A DNA stretch of 64,000 nucleotides, from contig CAWGNS010000008.1 in the NCBI GenBank assembly GCA_963824095.1, positions 2,294,001-2,358,000 of the forward strand, written 5' to 3'. This document shows, piece by piece, positions 11,966 to 20,794 of this stretch. How positions within the stretch are numbered: position 1 is the stretch's first letter; each line of letters begins with the position of its first letter. This DNA is from JBBDWJ01 sp963824095 (GTDB lineage Bacteria > Acidobacteriota > Terriglobia > Bryobacterales > UBA6623). The notes under the pieces are model-generated. The model did no database searches, had not been told where the DNA came from, and worked only from the letters and a program-made list of their open reading frames with translations. The position numbers were made by a program, and so were the translations under genes.

Positions 11966-13645
11966 ATGAAACGCATTTTCGTAACGATTCTGCTGTGTAC
12001 GATCACGGCCCTTGGCCAGGAGCCGGTCGATCGCGAGGTGATTCACCGCATCAAGCACGAGGCCTTCGAGAATTCGCAAATCGACCGGCCCCTGTTCCAA
12101 CTGGTGGAGGTCTACGGACCCCGGTTGACCAACTCACCCGGGTTTCGGGGCGCTGCCGACTGGCTGGTGAAGTCGCTCAAGGAACAGGGATTCGCCAACG
12201 TTCACCAGGAAAAATGGGGTCCCTTCGGGCAAGGCTGGTCCTACAGCCGCTTTTCCGCCCACCTCACCGAACCCGGCTACGAGGCGCTGATCGGCGTCCC
12301 GATGGGTTGGACTCCGTCGACCGACGGCGTCGTGGCCGGCCAGCCCGTGCTGGCTCCGCTGCAGCGCCAGAACATCCTCAAGCGCGACGAGGCCGCGGTG
12401 GACGCATTCATCGAGAAATACAAGGGGAAACTCAAGGGCGAAATTGTTTTGATCGCGCCGCTCAAGAAGGTTGCCGTGCACGCCGAGGCGGAGCTGAAGC
12501 GCTTCAGCGACAAGGATCTGGCCGAGCGGGCCTTGGCGCCGCAACCGATTCCGCCCTCCCAAATTGACTATCTCGACCCCGAGTTGGAAGTCCCCGAAGA
12601 GCCCGAGGAACGCCGCAATTTCATGGCGCGGGCGCCGGCCTGGTACCGCGAGTGGTCGAGCAACGAACGGCGCCGTGTGCAGGCCAAGGTCAACACCTTT
12701 CTGGTGGATGAGGGCGTTCGTTTGGTGATCCACCCGGCCGGCAAGGGCGACGGCGGCACCGTCTTTCCGCCGCGTTCGGGCGACCGCCGCGTCGAGCATC
12801 CTGTGCCGCCGCCGTCGATTGCCATTACGCCCGAGCAATACAACCGCATCTTCCGCCTGGTGGACAAAGGCGTCGGGGCGCGGGTCGAGGTCGAAGTGAA
12901 GACCGCCTTCTACCGCGACAATCTCGACTCGGTCAACGTGATTGCCGAGCTACCCGGCGGGGCGAAAAAAGACGAGCTGGTGATGATCGGCGCCCATCTC
13001 GATTCGGTCGACGCCGGCCTGGGAGCCACCGACAACGCCGCCGGTTGCGCGGTCATGATTGAGGCGATGCGCATCCTCAAGACGCTCGACCTGAAACTCG
13101 ACCGCACCGTGCGCATGGCGCTGTGGGGCGGCGAAGAAGAGGGCCTGCTGGGTTCCAAGGCCTACGTCAAGGAGCGCTTTGGCGACCCCGAGACGATGAA
13201 GCTCACGCCGGCCCACGCCCGCCTCGCCGCCTACTTCAACGTCGATAACGGCACGGGCAAGATCCGCGGGGTTTATCTGCAAGGCAACGACATGGTGCGC
13301 CCAATTTTCAAGGCCTGGCTCGAACCGTTCGAGGACCTCGGCGCAACCTCGCTCTCGATCCACGACACCGGCGGCACCGATCATCTCTCGTTCGCCGCGG
13401 TGGGTCTGCCGGGATTCCAGTTCATCCAGGACCCGGTGGAATACGAAGCCCGCTCGCACCACTCCAACATGGACCTTTACGACCGCCTGCAACTTCCCGA
13501 CCTGATGCAGGCCGCCGCCATCGTGGCCTCGTTTGTCTACAACGCCGCCAACCGTGCGGAAAAGCTGCCCCGGGAGCCCTTGCCCGAGCCGCAGCCGTTG
13601 CAGCGGCCCGAAGGCGGCGCCAGCGCGTCAGCCGGCGGCCGTTAG
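11966..13645 (+). CDS. Secreted M28-family zinc aminopeptidase
   Basis: This 559-aa protein has a signal peptide (MKRIFVTILLCTITALG) and a C-terminal M28 catalytic domain (about residues 310-525). Metal-binding motifs are GAHLDSVD, the bridging Asp in GATDNAAGC, the catalytic Glu-Glu in LWGGEEEGLLG, the Asp in FNVDNGTG, and the late His in GGTDHLSF. An insertion resembling a PA domain precedes it. It probably hydrolyses peptides outside the cytoplasm. The tail after residue 535 is Pro/Glu-rich. The start ATG follows a weak GGGGATGG. Confidence 0.9.
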   Translation: MKRIFVTILLCTITALGQEPVDREVIHRIKHEAFENSQIDRPLFQLVEVYGPRLTNSPGFRGAADWLVKSLKEQGFANVHQEKWGPFGQGWSYSRFSAHLTEPGYEALIGVPMGWTPSTDGVVAGQPVLAPLQRQNILKRDEAAVDAFIEKYKGKLKGEIVLIAPLKKVAVHAEAELKRFSDKDLAERALAPQPIPPSQIDYLDPELEVPEEPEERRNFMARAPAWYREWSSNERRRVQAKVNTFLVDEGVRLVIHPAGKGDGGTVFPPRSGDRRVEHPVPPPSIAITPEQYNRIFRLVDKGVGARVEVEVKTAFYRDNLDSVNVIAELPGGAKKDELVMIGAHLDSVDAGLGATDNAAGCAVMIEAMRILKTLDLKLDRTVRMALWGGEEEGLLGSKAYVKERFGDPETMKLTPAHARLAAYFNVDNGTGKIRGVYLQGNDMVRPIFKAWLEPFEDLGATSLSIHDTGGTDHLSFAAVGLPGFQFIQDPVEYEARSHHSNMDLYDRLQLPDLMQAAAIVASFVYNAANRAEKLPREPLPEPQPLQRPEGGASASAGGR

Positions 13646-13685
13646 TTTTTCGGTGGGCTGCGGAGGATTGGTCGCGCGTGGAAAC

Positions 13686-13722
13686 GCCACTCAGAGCGGC
13701 GGGCGTGAGCCCGCGCTGAGCC
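13686..13722. repeat. Family C palindromic repeat, solo copy
   Basis: The sequence is GCCACTCAGAGCGG, then GGGCGTGAGCCCGCGCTGAG. It lies between the convergent M28 peptidase and ThiF-like genes and matches both arms of the doublet at 49.0-49.14 kb. Confidence 0.7.
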
Positions 13723-13825
13723 GTAGCGTTCAACAAGGAACGGCACCACTCCCCGAATCCGTGCGCGAAGCATCCGCCCGGGGCCGAGCCGCCGCTCTCC
13801 TATTCCCCCGAGCACTGAGCACCGC

Positions 13826-14848
13826 CTACGCCCCCACATACCGCGCGTAGAGACTCCGCGCCACACCCACGTCTTCGGTTCCTTTGATAATCGCCCGGCC
13901 GTCGGCGAATACGGTCAGCTCGTAGGGCGGGCAGGAAAAGCGCAGCGCATACTCGTTGGCGCGCACGGCCCCCAGCGGTTCGAGCGCCTTGCGTAGCCCG
14001 GCCAGATCCAGGTCGCGCCGCGATTCGTGCACCTGCACCGCGTTGCGGCCGCACAGCGTGACCGGCCGGCGGCGCTTTGCTTCCAGGTATTGGAACCGGC
14101 CAAGTCCACAGGCAGGGCACTGCGAGTCGCGGCGGCCGGCACCCACCGCCCGGATGGTGTTCTCCCAAACGTCGATCGTCAGCAGCCGCGGCTCGACCAG
14201 GTCCTCCCTGCCGGACAGAATCTTGACGGCGTCGGCCACCTGAAAAGCCGCCACCGACGCGGTCACCGCGTTCAACACTCCGGCCGTATCGCAGGTCGGC
14301 TGGGCGCCGCCAGGCGCCTCGGGAAACACACACGCCAGGCAGGCGGTCCGCCCCGGAAACACGGGCATCGTCACCCCGTAGCTGCCCACCGCCGCGCCGT
14401 AGATCCACGGCACGCCGCGTTTCACCGCCACGTCGTTGACCAAGTAGCGCGTCTCGAAATTGTCGGTGCCGTCGAGAATGACTCCGGCATCGGCAAGAAG
14501 CTCCTCGGCATTCTCTGCGGTGAGATCCGCCACGTGAGGCTCGACGTGTACCCCTGAGTTGACGCGCCGCAGCTTCGCCGCCGCCGCCGCCGCTTTGGGC
14601 ATTGCCTGGGCCGCGTCCTGCTCATCGAACAGCCACTGCCGCTGCAGGTTGCTGATCTCGACGTAATCGCGGTCGATAATCCGGATCTCGCCCACCCCGG
14701 CTCGCGCCAGCGCGTCGGCCTGAAAGCTGCCCAGAGCTCCGCAGCCGACGATGACCGCCCGGGCGTCGAGCAGCCGCTGCTGCCCCTGCTCGCCCAATCC
14801 CCGGAACAGGATTTGCCGCGAGTACCGTTCCCGATCGTGTTCAGTCAT
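13826..14848 (-). CDS. ThiF/MoeB/HesA-family E1-like adenylyltransferase
   Basis: This 340-aa protein has an N-terminal SRQILFRGLGEQGQQRL, the ATP-binding Rossmann loop VIVGCGALGSFQADALARAG, IIDRDYVEISNLQRQ, the catalytic/Mg-site DGTDNFETRYLVND, and zinc cysteines in CLACVF and CPACGLG. This class adenylates the C-terminal glycine of ThiS/MoaD-like carriers. A C-terminal extension of about 70 residues, ending in VFADGRAIIKGTEDVGVARS, replaces the rhodanese domain of some homologues. The start at 14848 (MTEHDRERYSRQ) fits family starts. Its partner may be ThiS, given the thiC nearby, or MoaD, given the moaB nearby; the sequence alone does not decide. Confidence 0.88.
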   Translation of the reverse strand: MTEHDRERYSRQILFRGLGEQGQQRLLDARAVIVGCGALGSFQADALARAGVGEIRIIDRDYVEISNLQRQWLFDEQDAAQAMPKAAAAAAKLRRVNSGVHVEPHVADLTAENAEELLADAGVILDGTDNFETRYLVNDVAVKRGVPWIYGAAVGSYGVTMPVFPGRTACLACVFPEAPGGAQPTCDTAGVLNAVTASVAAFQVADAVKILSGREDLVEPRLLTIDVWENTIRAVGAGRRDSQCPACGLGRFQYLEAKRRRPVTLCGRNAVQVHESRRDLDLAGLRKALEPLGAVRANEYALRFSCPPYELTVFADGRAIIKGTEDVGVARSLYARYVGA

Positions 14849-14864
14849 AGAAGTGGAATACAAA

Positions 14865-14889
14865 TGGGGCAGGGCTCCGGCCTGCCCAA
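14865..14889. repeat. Family D palindrome, copy 1
   Basis: GGGCAGG, a 7-nt loop and CCTGCCC form a perfect 7-bp stem. The surrounding TGGGGCAGGGCTCCGGCCTG recurs in inverse orientation at about 49985-50005. Confidence 0.65.
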
Positions 14890-15066
14890 GCCCGCAGCGG
14901 CAACCACGAAAACGTGACCTCGGCCACAAAGCCCTGCGGCGCCGGGCGGCAGGTCTCCGGCCCGACCGGGTCAACCCTATTGATCCTATCAGCGGATCCT
15001 CCAGCCCAACTCGCCGTGGGCTCCCGTTGGGTGGAAACGTTGGGAAATTGCCTGGAAACCTCGAAA

Positions 15067-15099
15067 TGCCGCAGGTCTCTGCGAGCCCTGCGCTACGGG
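15067..15099. repeat. Family A repeat, solo arm
   Basis: TGCCGCAGGTCTCTGCGAGC followed by CCTGCGCTACGGG matches the right arm of the family A doublets. I found no inverted partner within about 150 bp on either side. Confidence 0.65.
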
Positions 15100-15277
15100 T
15101 GGCCGGTTCGGCAGGCAGTTGGGTTCGCGGCAGGGCCGTGGTGGCCGGCAAACCGGGCCCGTGCGAGTGTTATATACTCGCTCAAGAGACTCATAACGGC
15201 CCGCACTTTCCCGCGCGCGGGCCGGCCGCTTCCAAGCGGCGATTCGTCAACCTGCCAATCCTTCCTAGGAGCGGGAA

Positions 15278-15898
15278 ATGTCTTTCAATTGGCTTGATAT
15301 CGTACTCGGCGCGGCCCTGCTCATCTCCTTCGTGGGAGCGGTCCGCAACGGCCTTTCCAAAGAGATCATCCGCCTGATCGCCCTGCTGGTCGGCGTTGTC
15401 GGCGGCATGTGGTGGTACCGGGAGGCCGCGGCCTATTGGCGGCCTTTGCTGGCCGACGAAAGCATCGCCAGCTTCGCCGGCTTCCTGACGATCCTGTTCG
15501 GTGCGCTGCTCGCGGGGATGCTGCTGGCCTGGATCCTGGCCAAATTACTGGGATGGGTCGGCCTGCGCTGGTTCGACCGCCTGCTGGGCGGCGCCTTTGG
15601 ACTCGTGCGGGGGGTTCTGGTCTGTGGGGCGCTGGTGATGGGGCTGCTTGCTTTCACCCCTCTTACCGGTTCGGCCGAGGCCGTGGCCGGGTCGCAAATT
15701 GCCCCCTGGGTCTTGCATGCCGCGCAGGCGACCAGCCTGGTCGCTCCCAGCGCCCTGCGCCAGGCGTTCGACGAAAATTTTGCGCGCGTCAAAGAGGTCT
15801 GGGTCAGCAGGCTTTCCCAAGCGGCGCCGCTGGCCGTCAGCGAAGCCGTACGCTCGGCGCCCAAGGAATCCCCCGTCCGCGCAGCCTCGTCGCGATGA
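15278..15898 (+). CDS. CvpA-family membrane protein
   Basis: This 206-aa protein has four predicted membrane helices in residues 5-160 and the characteristic start FNWLDIVLGAALLISFVGAV. The family is named after the colicin V production protein; members are inner-membrane proteins with roles linked to envelope or purine stress. A clear Shine-Dalgarno (AGGAG) precedes the ATG. The C-terminal 45 residues are soluble and poorly conserved. The stop codon lies at the beginning of a 15-bp tandem repeat. Confidence 0.85.
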   Translation: MSFNWLDIVLGAALLISFVGAVRNGLSKEIIRLIALLVGVVGGMWWYREAAAYWRPLLADESIASFAGFLTILFGALLAGMLLAWILAKLLGWVGLRWFDRLLGGAFGLVRGVLVCGALVMGLLAFTPLTGSAEAVAGSQIAPWVLHAAQATSLVAPSALRQAFDENFARVKEVWVSRLSQAAPLAVSEAVRSAPKESPVRAASSR

Positions 15899-15939
15899 TC
15901 TTCCGGGTGGTGATCTTCCGGGTGGCGACCTTCCGGCGC
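15895..15939. repeat. 15-bp minisatellite, three units
   Basis: The units are ATGATCTTCCGGGTG (15895-15909), GTGATCTTCCGGGTG (15910-15924) and the diverged GCGACCTTCCGGCGC (15925-15939). The array overlaps the cvpA stop codon (15896-15898) and lies before the convergent DUF481 gene. The unit length equals that of the array at 5.7 kb, but the sequence differs. Confidence 0.8.
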
Positions 15940-15988
15940 GACTCCGATCAAACCGGGCACCCGTCAACTGGCATCAGCCGAACCGGCG

Positions 15989-17074
15989 TTAGAAAGAAAA
16001 CCCGAAGGCGCTGATCAACCCGTAGTCATTGCGCTTCACGTCCATCGTCGGCGGCTGGTTGTCGAAGCGGTCGAACAGACTGATACTGAAGGCCAGGCTT
16101 CTCAGCACCGGGATGCGCAGCGAGCTGTCGTACTCCACGCGGTAGCGTCCCCTCTGCACGATGTTGGGGTGCAGCGACAACTTCGTCGAGAACTTCACGC
16201 CGAGAAACGGGTTGGTGTCCCACTCAACGCCGACCAGGCCCTCTCCCGTCGAGCTGCGTGGGTCCTCCTCGCCTTCTTCCTCGGCTCGAAACTGCTCGTT
16301 GGTGTAGGTGACGCCGCCCAGCAGATTGAGCTGCGTGCGCTTGGTGTCGCGCAGCGTCCAACCGAAGCCGCCGCCGAACTTGCTCCGCAGATTGAGGTTC
16401 TGCCGGTCGTTGCGTTCAAATCCGGTCAGCCCGAAGGCGAACATCTTGGGCGTGAGGAAGCGGTCCAGGCGCGCGTCGGCGGCATGGCGGCTGGTGGCGC
16501 TGGCGTCGTCGGTCTCGCTGAAGATCGAGCTGAGCTGCGCCTGGGCTTTGTAGGTCTCGGTGCGGTACTGCCCGCGGGCCGCTACCGAGGACTGCGTCTG
16601 GCTCGAGTTCCCGCGCGTGAAGCTATAGCCCAGATCGAAACTGCCCTGGAGCAGTTGCCAGAACCCGGGCGGCTTGCTGTCGTTCATCGGCACCATCGAG
16701 ACCACGTTGTGGGTCTCCAGTTCGGTCCGCACGTCCTCGTTTTGCACGAAGAGGCGGTCGCCCTGTTTCTCGATGCTGCCCGCGTAGCGGCGGCCTGTTT
16801 CGACCTCCACCATCACCTTTTTCCGGTGATCGGTCAGCTCGGCGATCTGGTCCCAGGCGATGTGCACGGTTCCCGCATAGCTGGTTTTGAGCGCCAGCTT
16901 GCTGTCGGAGAGGCCGTCGATTTCGCCGGTGAGATGATCGCCGTTCTGCAGCACGACGGTGACGGCATCGGCGGCGGCCGGGAAAAACGCCAACCACAGC
17001 ATGGCGGCCGCGGCAAAAAGATGCTTTCGCAAAAAAAGTAGCGGCTTGCTGAGCCGGGTTTGAAATGTGGGCAT
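15989..17074 (-). CDS. DUF481 outer-membrane beta-barrel-like protein
   Basis: This 361-aa exported protein has a signal sequence (LLFLRKHLFAAAAMLWLAFF). An N-terminal module, LQNGDHLTGEIDGLSDSKLA, resembles the small beta domain often preceding DUF481. The C-terminal 230 residues alternate hydrophobic and polar residues like a barrel and end in YGLISAFGFSF, a typical aromatic C-terminus. It is probably in the outer membrane; the function is not known. The start at 17074 was chosen because it begins directly before the signal peptide, although the frame stays open further upstream. Confidence 0.82.
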   Translation of the reverse strand: MPTFQTRLSKPLLFLRKHLFAAAAMLWLAFFPAAADAVTVVLQNGDHLTGEIDGLSDSKLALKTSYAGTVHIAWDQIAELTDHRKKVMVEVETGRRYAGSIEKQGDRLFVQNEDVRTELETHNVVSMVPMNDSKPPGFWQLLQGSFDLGYSFTRGNSSQTQSSVAARGQYRTETYKAQAQLSSIFSETDDASATSRHAADARLDRFLTPKMFAFGLTGFERNDRQNLNLRSKFGGGFGWTLRDTKRTQLNLLGGVTYTNEQFRAEEEGEEDPRSSTGEGLVGVEWDTNPFLGVKFSTKLSLHPNIVQRGRYRVEYDSSLRIPVLRSLAFSISLFDRFDNQPPTMDVKRNDYGLISAFGFSF

Positions 17075-17487
17075 CACAGCACAGTCTTCTACGGAACAAA
17101 GATTTGGGAAAAGCCCCAAAAGCCCACTGCGGGTATGGGCGGAACGGGCTTGGGCCTCAGCGAAGGCGGGCGGCGGCCATCGACGTTGAATCGGGCGCCT
17201 GAAGTTAGGAGTAACACATCTGAACGCTTCGTTGGGGAAGGAAGCGCACGCGGCGCCGACCACGGCCGCGGCAAACTCGTCACCGCGCCACGCGAGCGGC
17301 ACGTGCAGACACGCGGTGTCTTGGAATCGCTCCATCCCTCCCGTGTGCAACCACGCCGCGGCCTTGGCCGCATCCAAAGCAGCCGGCCGCCACACTTCGC
17401 TTTCCTTGCCGGAGTCCCACTAGAGATCGGCGATGGGCAGTGGACCGGAGTTCCGACAAAGAAACGGCGACGTCGCTCGTCTGGATA
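17075..17487. other. Intergenic region between moaB and the DUF481 gene
   Basis: This is 413 bp. The minus-strand frame in phase with the DUF481 gene stays open through most of it to a TAG near 17420, with GC-rich third positions. It contains no recognisable domain and would delay the signal peptide. It may be a remnant of an older coding sequence, or chance in GC-rich DNA. Confidence 0.4.
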
Positions 17488-18003
17488 TCAACGCGACAGC
17501 TCCCAGGCCAGATGCTGGATCTCGGGCGCGATCAGCTTTTCCCAGGCCAGCTTCACCGCGGCCGGCGAACCGGGCGTGGAAACCACGACCTTGCCGCGAT
17601 AGACGCCGGCGGTGGCGCGCGAGAGCATCGCCGCCGCGCCGACCTGTTCGTAGCTGAGCATGCGGAAAATCTCCCCGAAGCCCGGCAGAGTCTTGTCCAG
17701 CTTCGAACTAAGCACGTCAAACGTCCGGTCGCGCCGCGAGATCCCGGTTCCACCGTTGAACAACACCAGTTGCAACTCGGCCGCGGCGAGATCGTCGAGC
17801 GCCGCGGCGACCTCGGCCGGTTCGTCGCGCACGATGCGCGTGGAGTGTACCACGTGCCCTGCGGCTTCCACCGCTGCGCGCAGATATTGGCCGTTGATGT
17901 CGGTCTGGGGCGTGCGGGTGTCGCTGACCGTCACGATCGCCACCACCACCGGCCCTTTCGTGGCGGCTTTCTTCTTGTGTTCGGAGGCGCTGGACGAAGA
18001 CAT
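17488..18003 (-). CDS. moaB: Molybdenum cofactor biosynthesis protein MoaB/Mog family
   Basis: This 171-aa protein has a MoCF_biosynth domain: VVAIVTVSDTRTPQTDINGQ, then LVLFNGGTGISRRDRTFDVL (the GGTG molybdopterin-binding loop), then LPGFGEIFRMLSYEQVG, then VVSTPGSPAAVKLAWEKLI. MoaB/Mog adenylates molybdopterin before molybdenum insertion. No other molybdopterin gene is adjacent, but the E1-like protein at 13.8 kb could be a MoeB. The first 17 residues are a Ser/Lys-rich extension. Confidence 0.93.
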   Translation of the reverse strand: MSSSSASEHKKKAATKGPVVVAIVTVSDTRTPQTDINGQYLRAAVEAAGHVVHSTRIVRDEPAEVAAALDDLAAAELQLVLFNGGTGISRRDRTFDVLSSKLDKTLPGFGEIFRMLSYEQVGAAAMLSRATAGVYRGKVVVSTPGSPAAVKLAWEKLIAPEIQHLAWELSR

Positions 18004-18088
18004 CAGTCAGATGCTCTACCGGAGCGCGCGATGGATCAAACTAGCCGACGATCGGCGCGGCACGACCGCTAACGTCATCGTAGCCGGG

Positions 18089-19860
18089 TCAAAAAACAAC
18101 CGCCACCAACTCGCCGCCGAACGTTCCTCCCGGCGGCAGGGGCCGGTAAACCACGTTCACTTCGCGCCCTCGCAAGCCACAGGGCAGTTCGGTCCACCGC
18201 GAAGGCGGATGGTAGAGCTTTGCCGGACTCGCGGCCCGCTCTCGAAGCCGCATCGTAAACCGTGGGAGTTCGCACCGTAACGATTTTTTCTTGCGGACGG
18301 CATTCCACGCCGTTGATGTAGCCGTAGAGCAGCACTGTGCCGGGCGGCGGCCAAGTGAATTTCGGTTGAGCGCGCGCCAGCGGCCTTGGTTGGGGAATGG
18401 CACTGAGCCGCCGCGCCCAGCGACCCCGCGGCGAGCGCGGCGACCACCGCTGTCTCCGCCGCCGGCGGATTCGCCTCGATTGCGAAGCGGGGCGCGGCGA
18501 CCCTTCGCATCGCTTGTTGGCGGCGGCGTAGCAGCTCGGCGAACTGTTCGTCGGATTTCCCGGCCCACCCGGGAACGCTCTGCAAGTCTACGAGCAGGCG
18601 CGCCGCGGCGTCCCATTGACCCGCGACCAGCAGCGCCTGCGCCTCGCCGAGCAGATAGCGCGGCTCGTCCGGGTCGGCTTCGCGGGCCAGCTGCGCCTGC
18701 CGCACAGCCTGCTTGGCGCGGTCGAGCGCAGTATCCCCGCTGTTAGCGCTTGCCGCCTCCAACTCGTTGTCGATCGGCCGCAGAAGCATCAGGCTGTAGC
18801 GATGATGCGTGGCGGCGTCGCGCGAACCCTTCCGCACCGCGGCGGCGAGCTTCTCCTCGGCCTCGGCATAGCGTCCTTCGGCGATCGCCAGAGCCCCCCA
18901 CGCCGCGCTCGGTTGGGGAATTTCTGGATAATCGCGCTCGAGACTTTCGAGCGCCGCCCGGGCCGTGTCCCAGTGGTGTAGCTCCCGCTGAAATTCCGCT
19001 TTCCAGTAAGGCAGCTCCCAACCTTCCAACGGCTGCGCCGCCGGGGCCTGGGCCGCGACCACCGCCTCCGGATCGCTACTCGTCGGCTCGGGATCCGGGG
19101 CATCCTTCGGGAGGAGCTGTTCTGCGTAGCTCCGCAGTTGCGCGTCGAGCCACGGCGTGCCGCGGGTATGCGCGATCGACTCCAGGTCAGCCGGCCGTAC
19201 CTGTGCCAAGTCAATGCCCTGCGCCCGATCGTGGGCAACCAGCCACGAGACCGCCAACCAAGCCTGGGAATAGAAACCCGGCCGCGCAAAGGCTGCCGAC
19301 ATGCGGTCCGCGGTCAGCAATTCCTCCCATCCGATCCAGGCCTGCTCGCGGAGCGCGCGGAGGTGGTAACCGGCGGCCCAGCCCGGTTCAGCCCCCTTCT
19401 TACCGGGCGGCAACCCGGACAGATATTCGGCAAGGCCCTCGCGAAACCATAATGGATCGGACGAATCGGGCCGTAGCAGATGGGCGTATTCGTGCGTCAG
19501 AGCGGTCAGCGGATCGCCGGGCGCGTCCCAGGCGATCGCGATCCAGCGATGGTCTTCGCCGGGCAACGATAGGCCGCGCGTCAACCCCGGATCGCGAGCG
19601 TCTGCCGCCGTGTAGGGGGAGAGGCCTTCCCGGCCCGCGAAAATCAGCGCGATCACCGGCTTGCCGCGCTCTTCGGGCGGCCGCAATCCGAGATCCGCGA
19701 AGCGCCGCCGCACCGCTTCCAAGTGTGCCGCCGCCGTCCGGCAAATCTCGGCTCCCGGCTCGCCGACCACGCGAAAATGTAGCGTTCGGCACTCCCAGCC
19801 GGCCCAAGCCCGGGCGGAAAGTCCAAAAAGCACTAGCGTTAGGACCCCAATTCGTGGCAT
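18089..19860 (-). CDS. Secreted peptidase-MA-like/TPR protein, C-terminus frameshifted
   Basis: The signal peptide is MPRIGVLTLVLFGLSARAWA. A gluzincin-like region follows, with the HExxH-type motif LTHEYAHLL and a downstream Glu in WFREGLAEYLSG. TPR-like helices occupy about residues 290-470. The frame as written ends at 18157, but its last 85 residues look non-coding. Convincing coding sequence continues in the +1 frame (GTVLLYGYINGVECRPQEKI) and then the +2 frame (WTELPCGLRGREVNVVYRP) to a TGA at 18089. Dropping one base from a C run near 18392-18395 and one near 18264-18266 would give a single 589-aa protein. The two shifts may be assembly errors. Confidence 0.7.
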
Positions 19861-19979
19861 CCTCTTATAGTTTCACCCTTCCCGCGCCGATCTGGCAGTA
19901 AAGAACCAGCCGGATCACCGTAATTCGAACTCCCGCTCGAATCACATTTACCGTAGGTGTCCGAATAGGTGTCCGCGTT

Positions 19980-20603
19980 ATGAACTTGCTCCGAACATTT
20001 TTCGTTATTTCTGTTCTGTTGTTGGCCCCGCTCACCGCCGCGGCCGCAACGCTGCGGGCTAACAGTCAATCTCAGATCATCCAAAACGAGCAGGCCGACC
20101 ACGACCGGCTTTCGCGTATGGACGACCAGGAGATGATCGCGCGCTTCGCCCGCCTCAGGCTGCTGGTGCCGGTTGACGACCAGACTCGCAATTTCTACGT
20201 CCACAACATTCCCGATCAGCGCCGTTACCTGCGTCCCTGGGCCAAGTTGTTTCTGGAGCGGCTAAGCCGCCAGTTCCACTCCCATTTCGGAAAGCCTCTG
20301 CGCATCACCAGCATGGTGCGCAGCGAAGAACACCAGCGGGCGCTTCAGGGGCGCAATCCCAACGCCGCCGCGCCGGTCGGCGAGAAGCGTTCGGCGCATC
20401 TGACCGGCGCTTGCATCGATATCTCAAAAAAGGGGATGAGCCGCTCCGAGATGCGTTGGGTGCGGCAGGTGCTCTCCTCGCTGAAGGAGAAGGGGTATCT
20501 CTATGCGGTCGAGGAGTTTACGATCCCCAATTTCCACATCATGGTGCACCGCAACTACCCCGAATACGTCGACGTGGTGACCGGCGACGACAACGGCGGC
20601 TAG
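19980..20603 (+). CDS. DUF5715 protein with M15-like metallopeptidase signature
   Basis: This 207-aa exported protein has the signal peptide MNLLRTFFVISVLLLAPLTA. The C-terminal half has SAHLTGACIDIS, which matches the SxHxxGxxxD zinc-binding pattern of VanY/M15 D-Ala-D-Ala peptidases. It is followed by EEFTIPNFHIMVH, which can supply the Glu and second His. A Ser-Met-Val-Arg-Ser (TSMVRSEEHQRAL) segment resembles the same family. A role in periplasmic peptidoglycan trimming is likely but inferred. It is divergent from the TPR peptidase gene; the 119-bp gap contains a 12-bp direct repeat (TAGGTGTCCG at 19954 and again 12 bp later). Confidence 0.75.
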   Translation: MNLLRTFFVISVLLLAPLTAAAATLRANSQSQIIQNEQADHDRLSRMDDQEMIARFARLRLLVPVDDQTRNFYVHNIPDQRRYLRPWAKLFLERLSRQFHSHFGKPLRITSMVRSEEHQRALQGRNPNAAAPVGEKRSAHLTGACIDISKKGMSRSEMRWVRQVLSSLKEKGYLYAVEEFTIPNFHIMVHRNYPEYVDVVTGDDNGG

Positions 20604-20794
20604 CCGGCCGCGAGGTGCCCTCGACCACGCCTGCCGGAAGGCGCCCGGCGGGAGCCGGGAACCTGTGCCCGCGTACCGCCGTCTACCCACTGGAATCGGG
20701 GGATTCTACCTACGGTCGGGACTGCGCGACGGTAGTAGTATGATAAAAGGGCTTTGCTGCCTGCCCGCCCCTTCGCGAGAGGAACCCTAGCGCC

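Larger units (their letters stand above)
14849..15277. other. Intergenic region with palindromic repeats upstream of cvpA
   Basis: This 429-bp divergent region contains the family D palindrome at 14865-14889 and a solo family A arm at 15067-15099. A GAGTGTTATATACTC palindrome-like sequence near 15168 contains a TATACT that could be a -10 box. No small gene was found. Confidence 0.5.

Noticed and set aside
17075..17420. Upstream extension of the DUF481 gene or a separate small gene
   Set aside because: Open frame with GC-rich third positions but no recognisable domain or ribosome binding site. The signal peptide fits the start at 17074.
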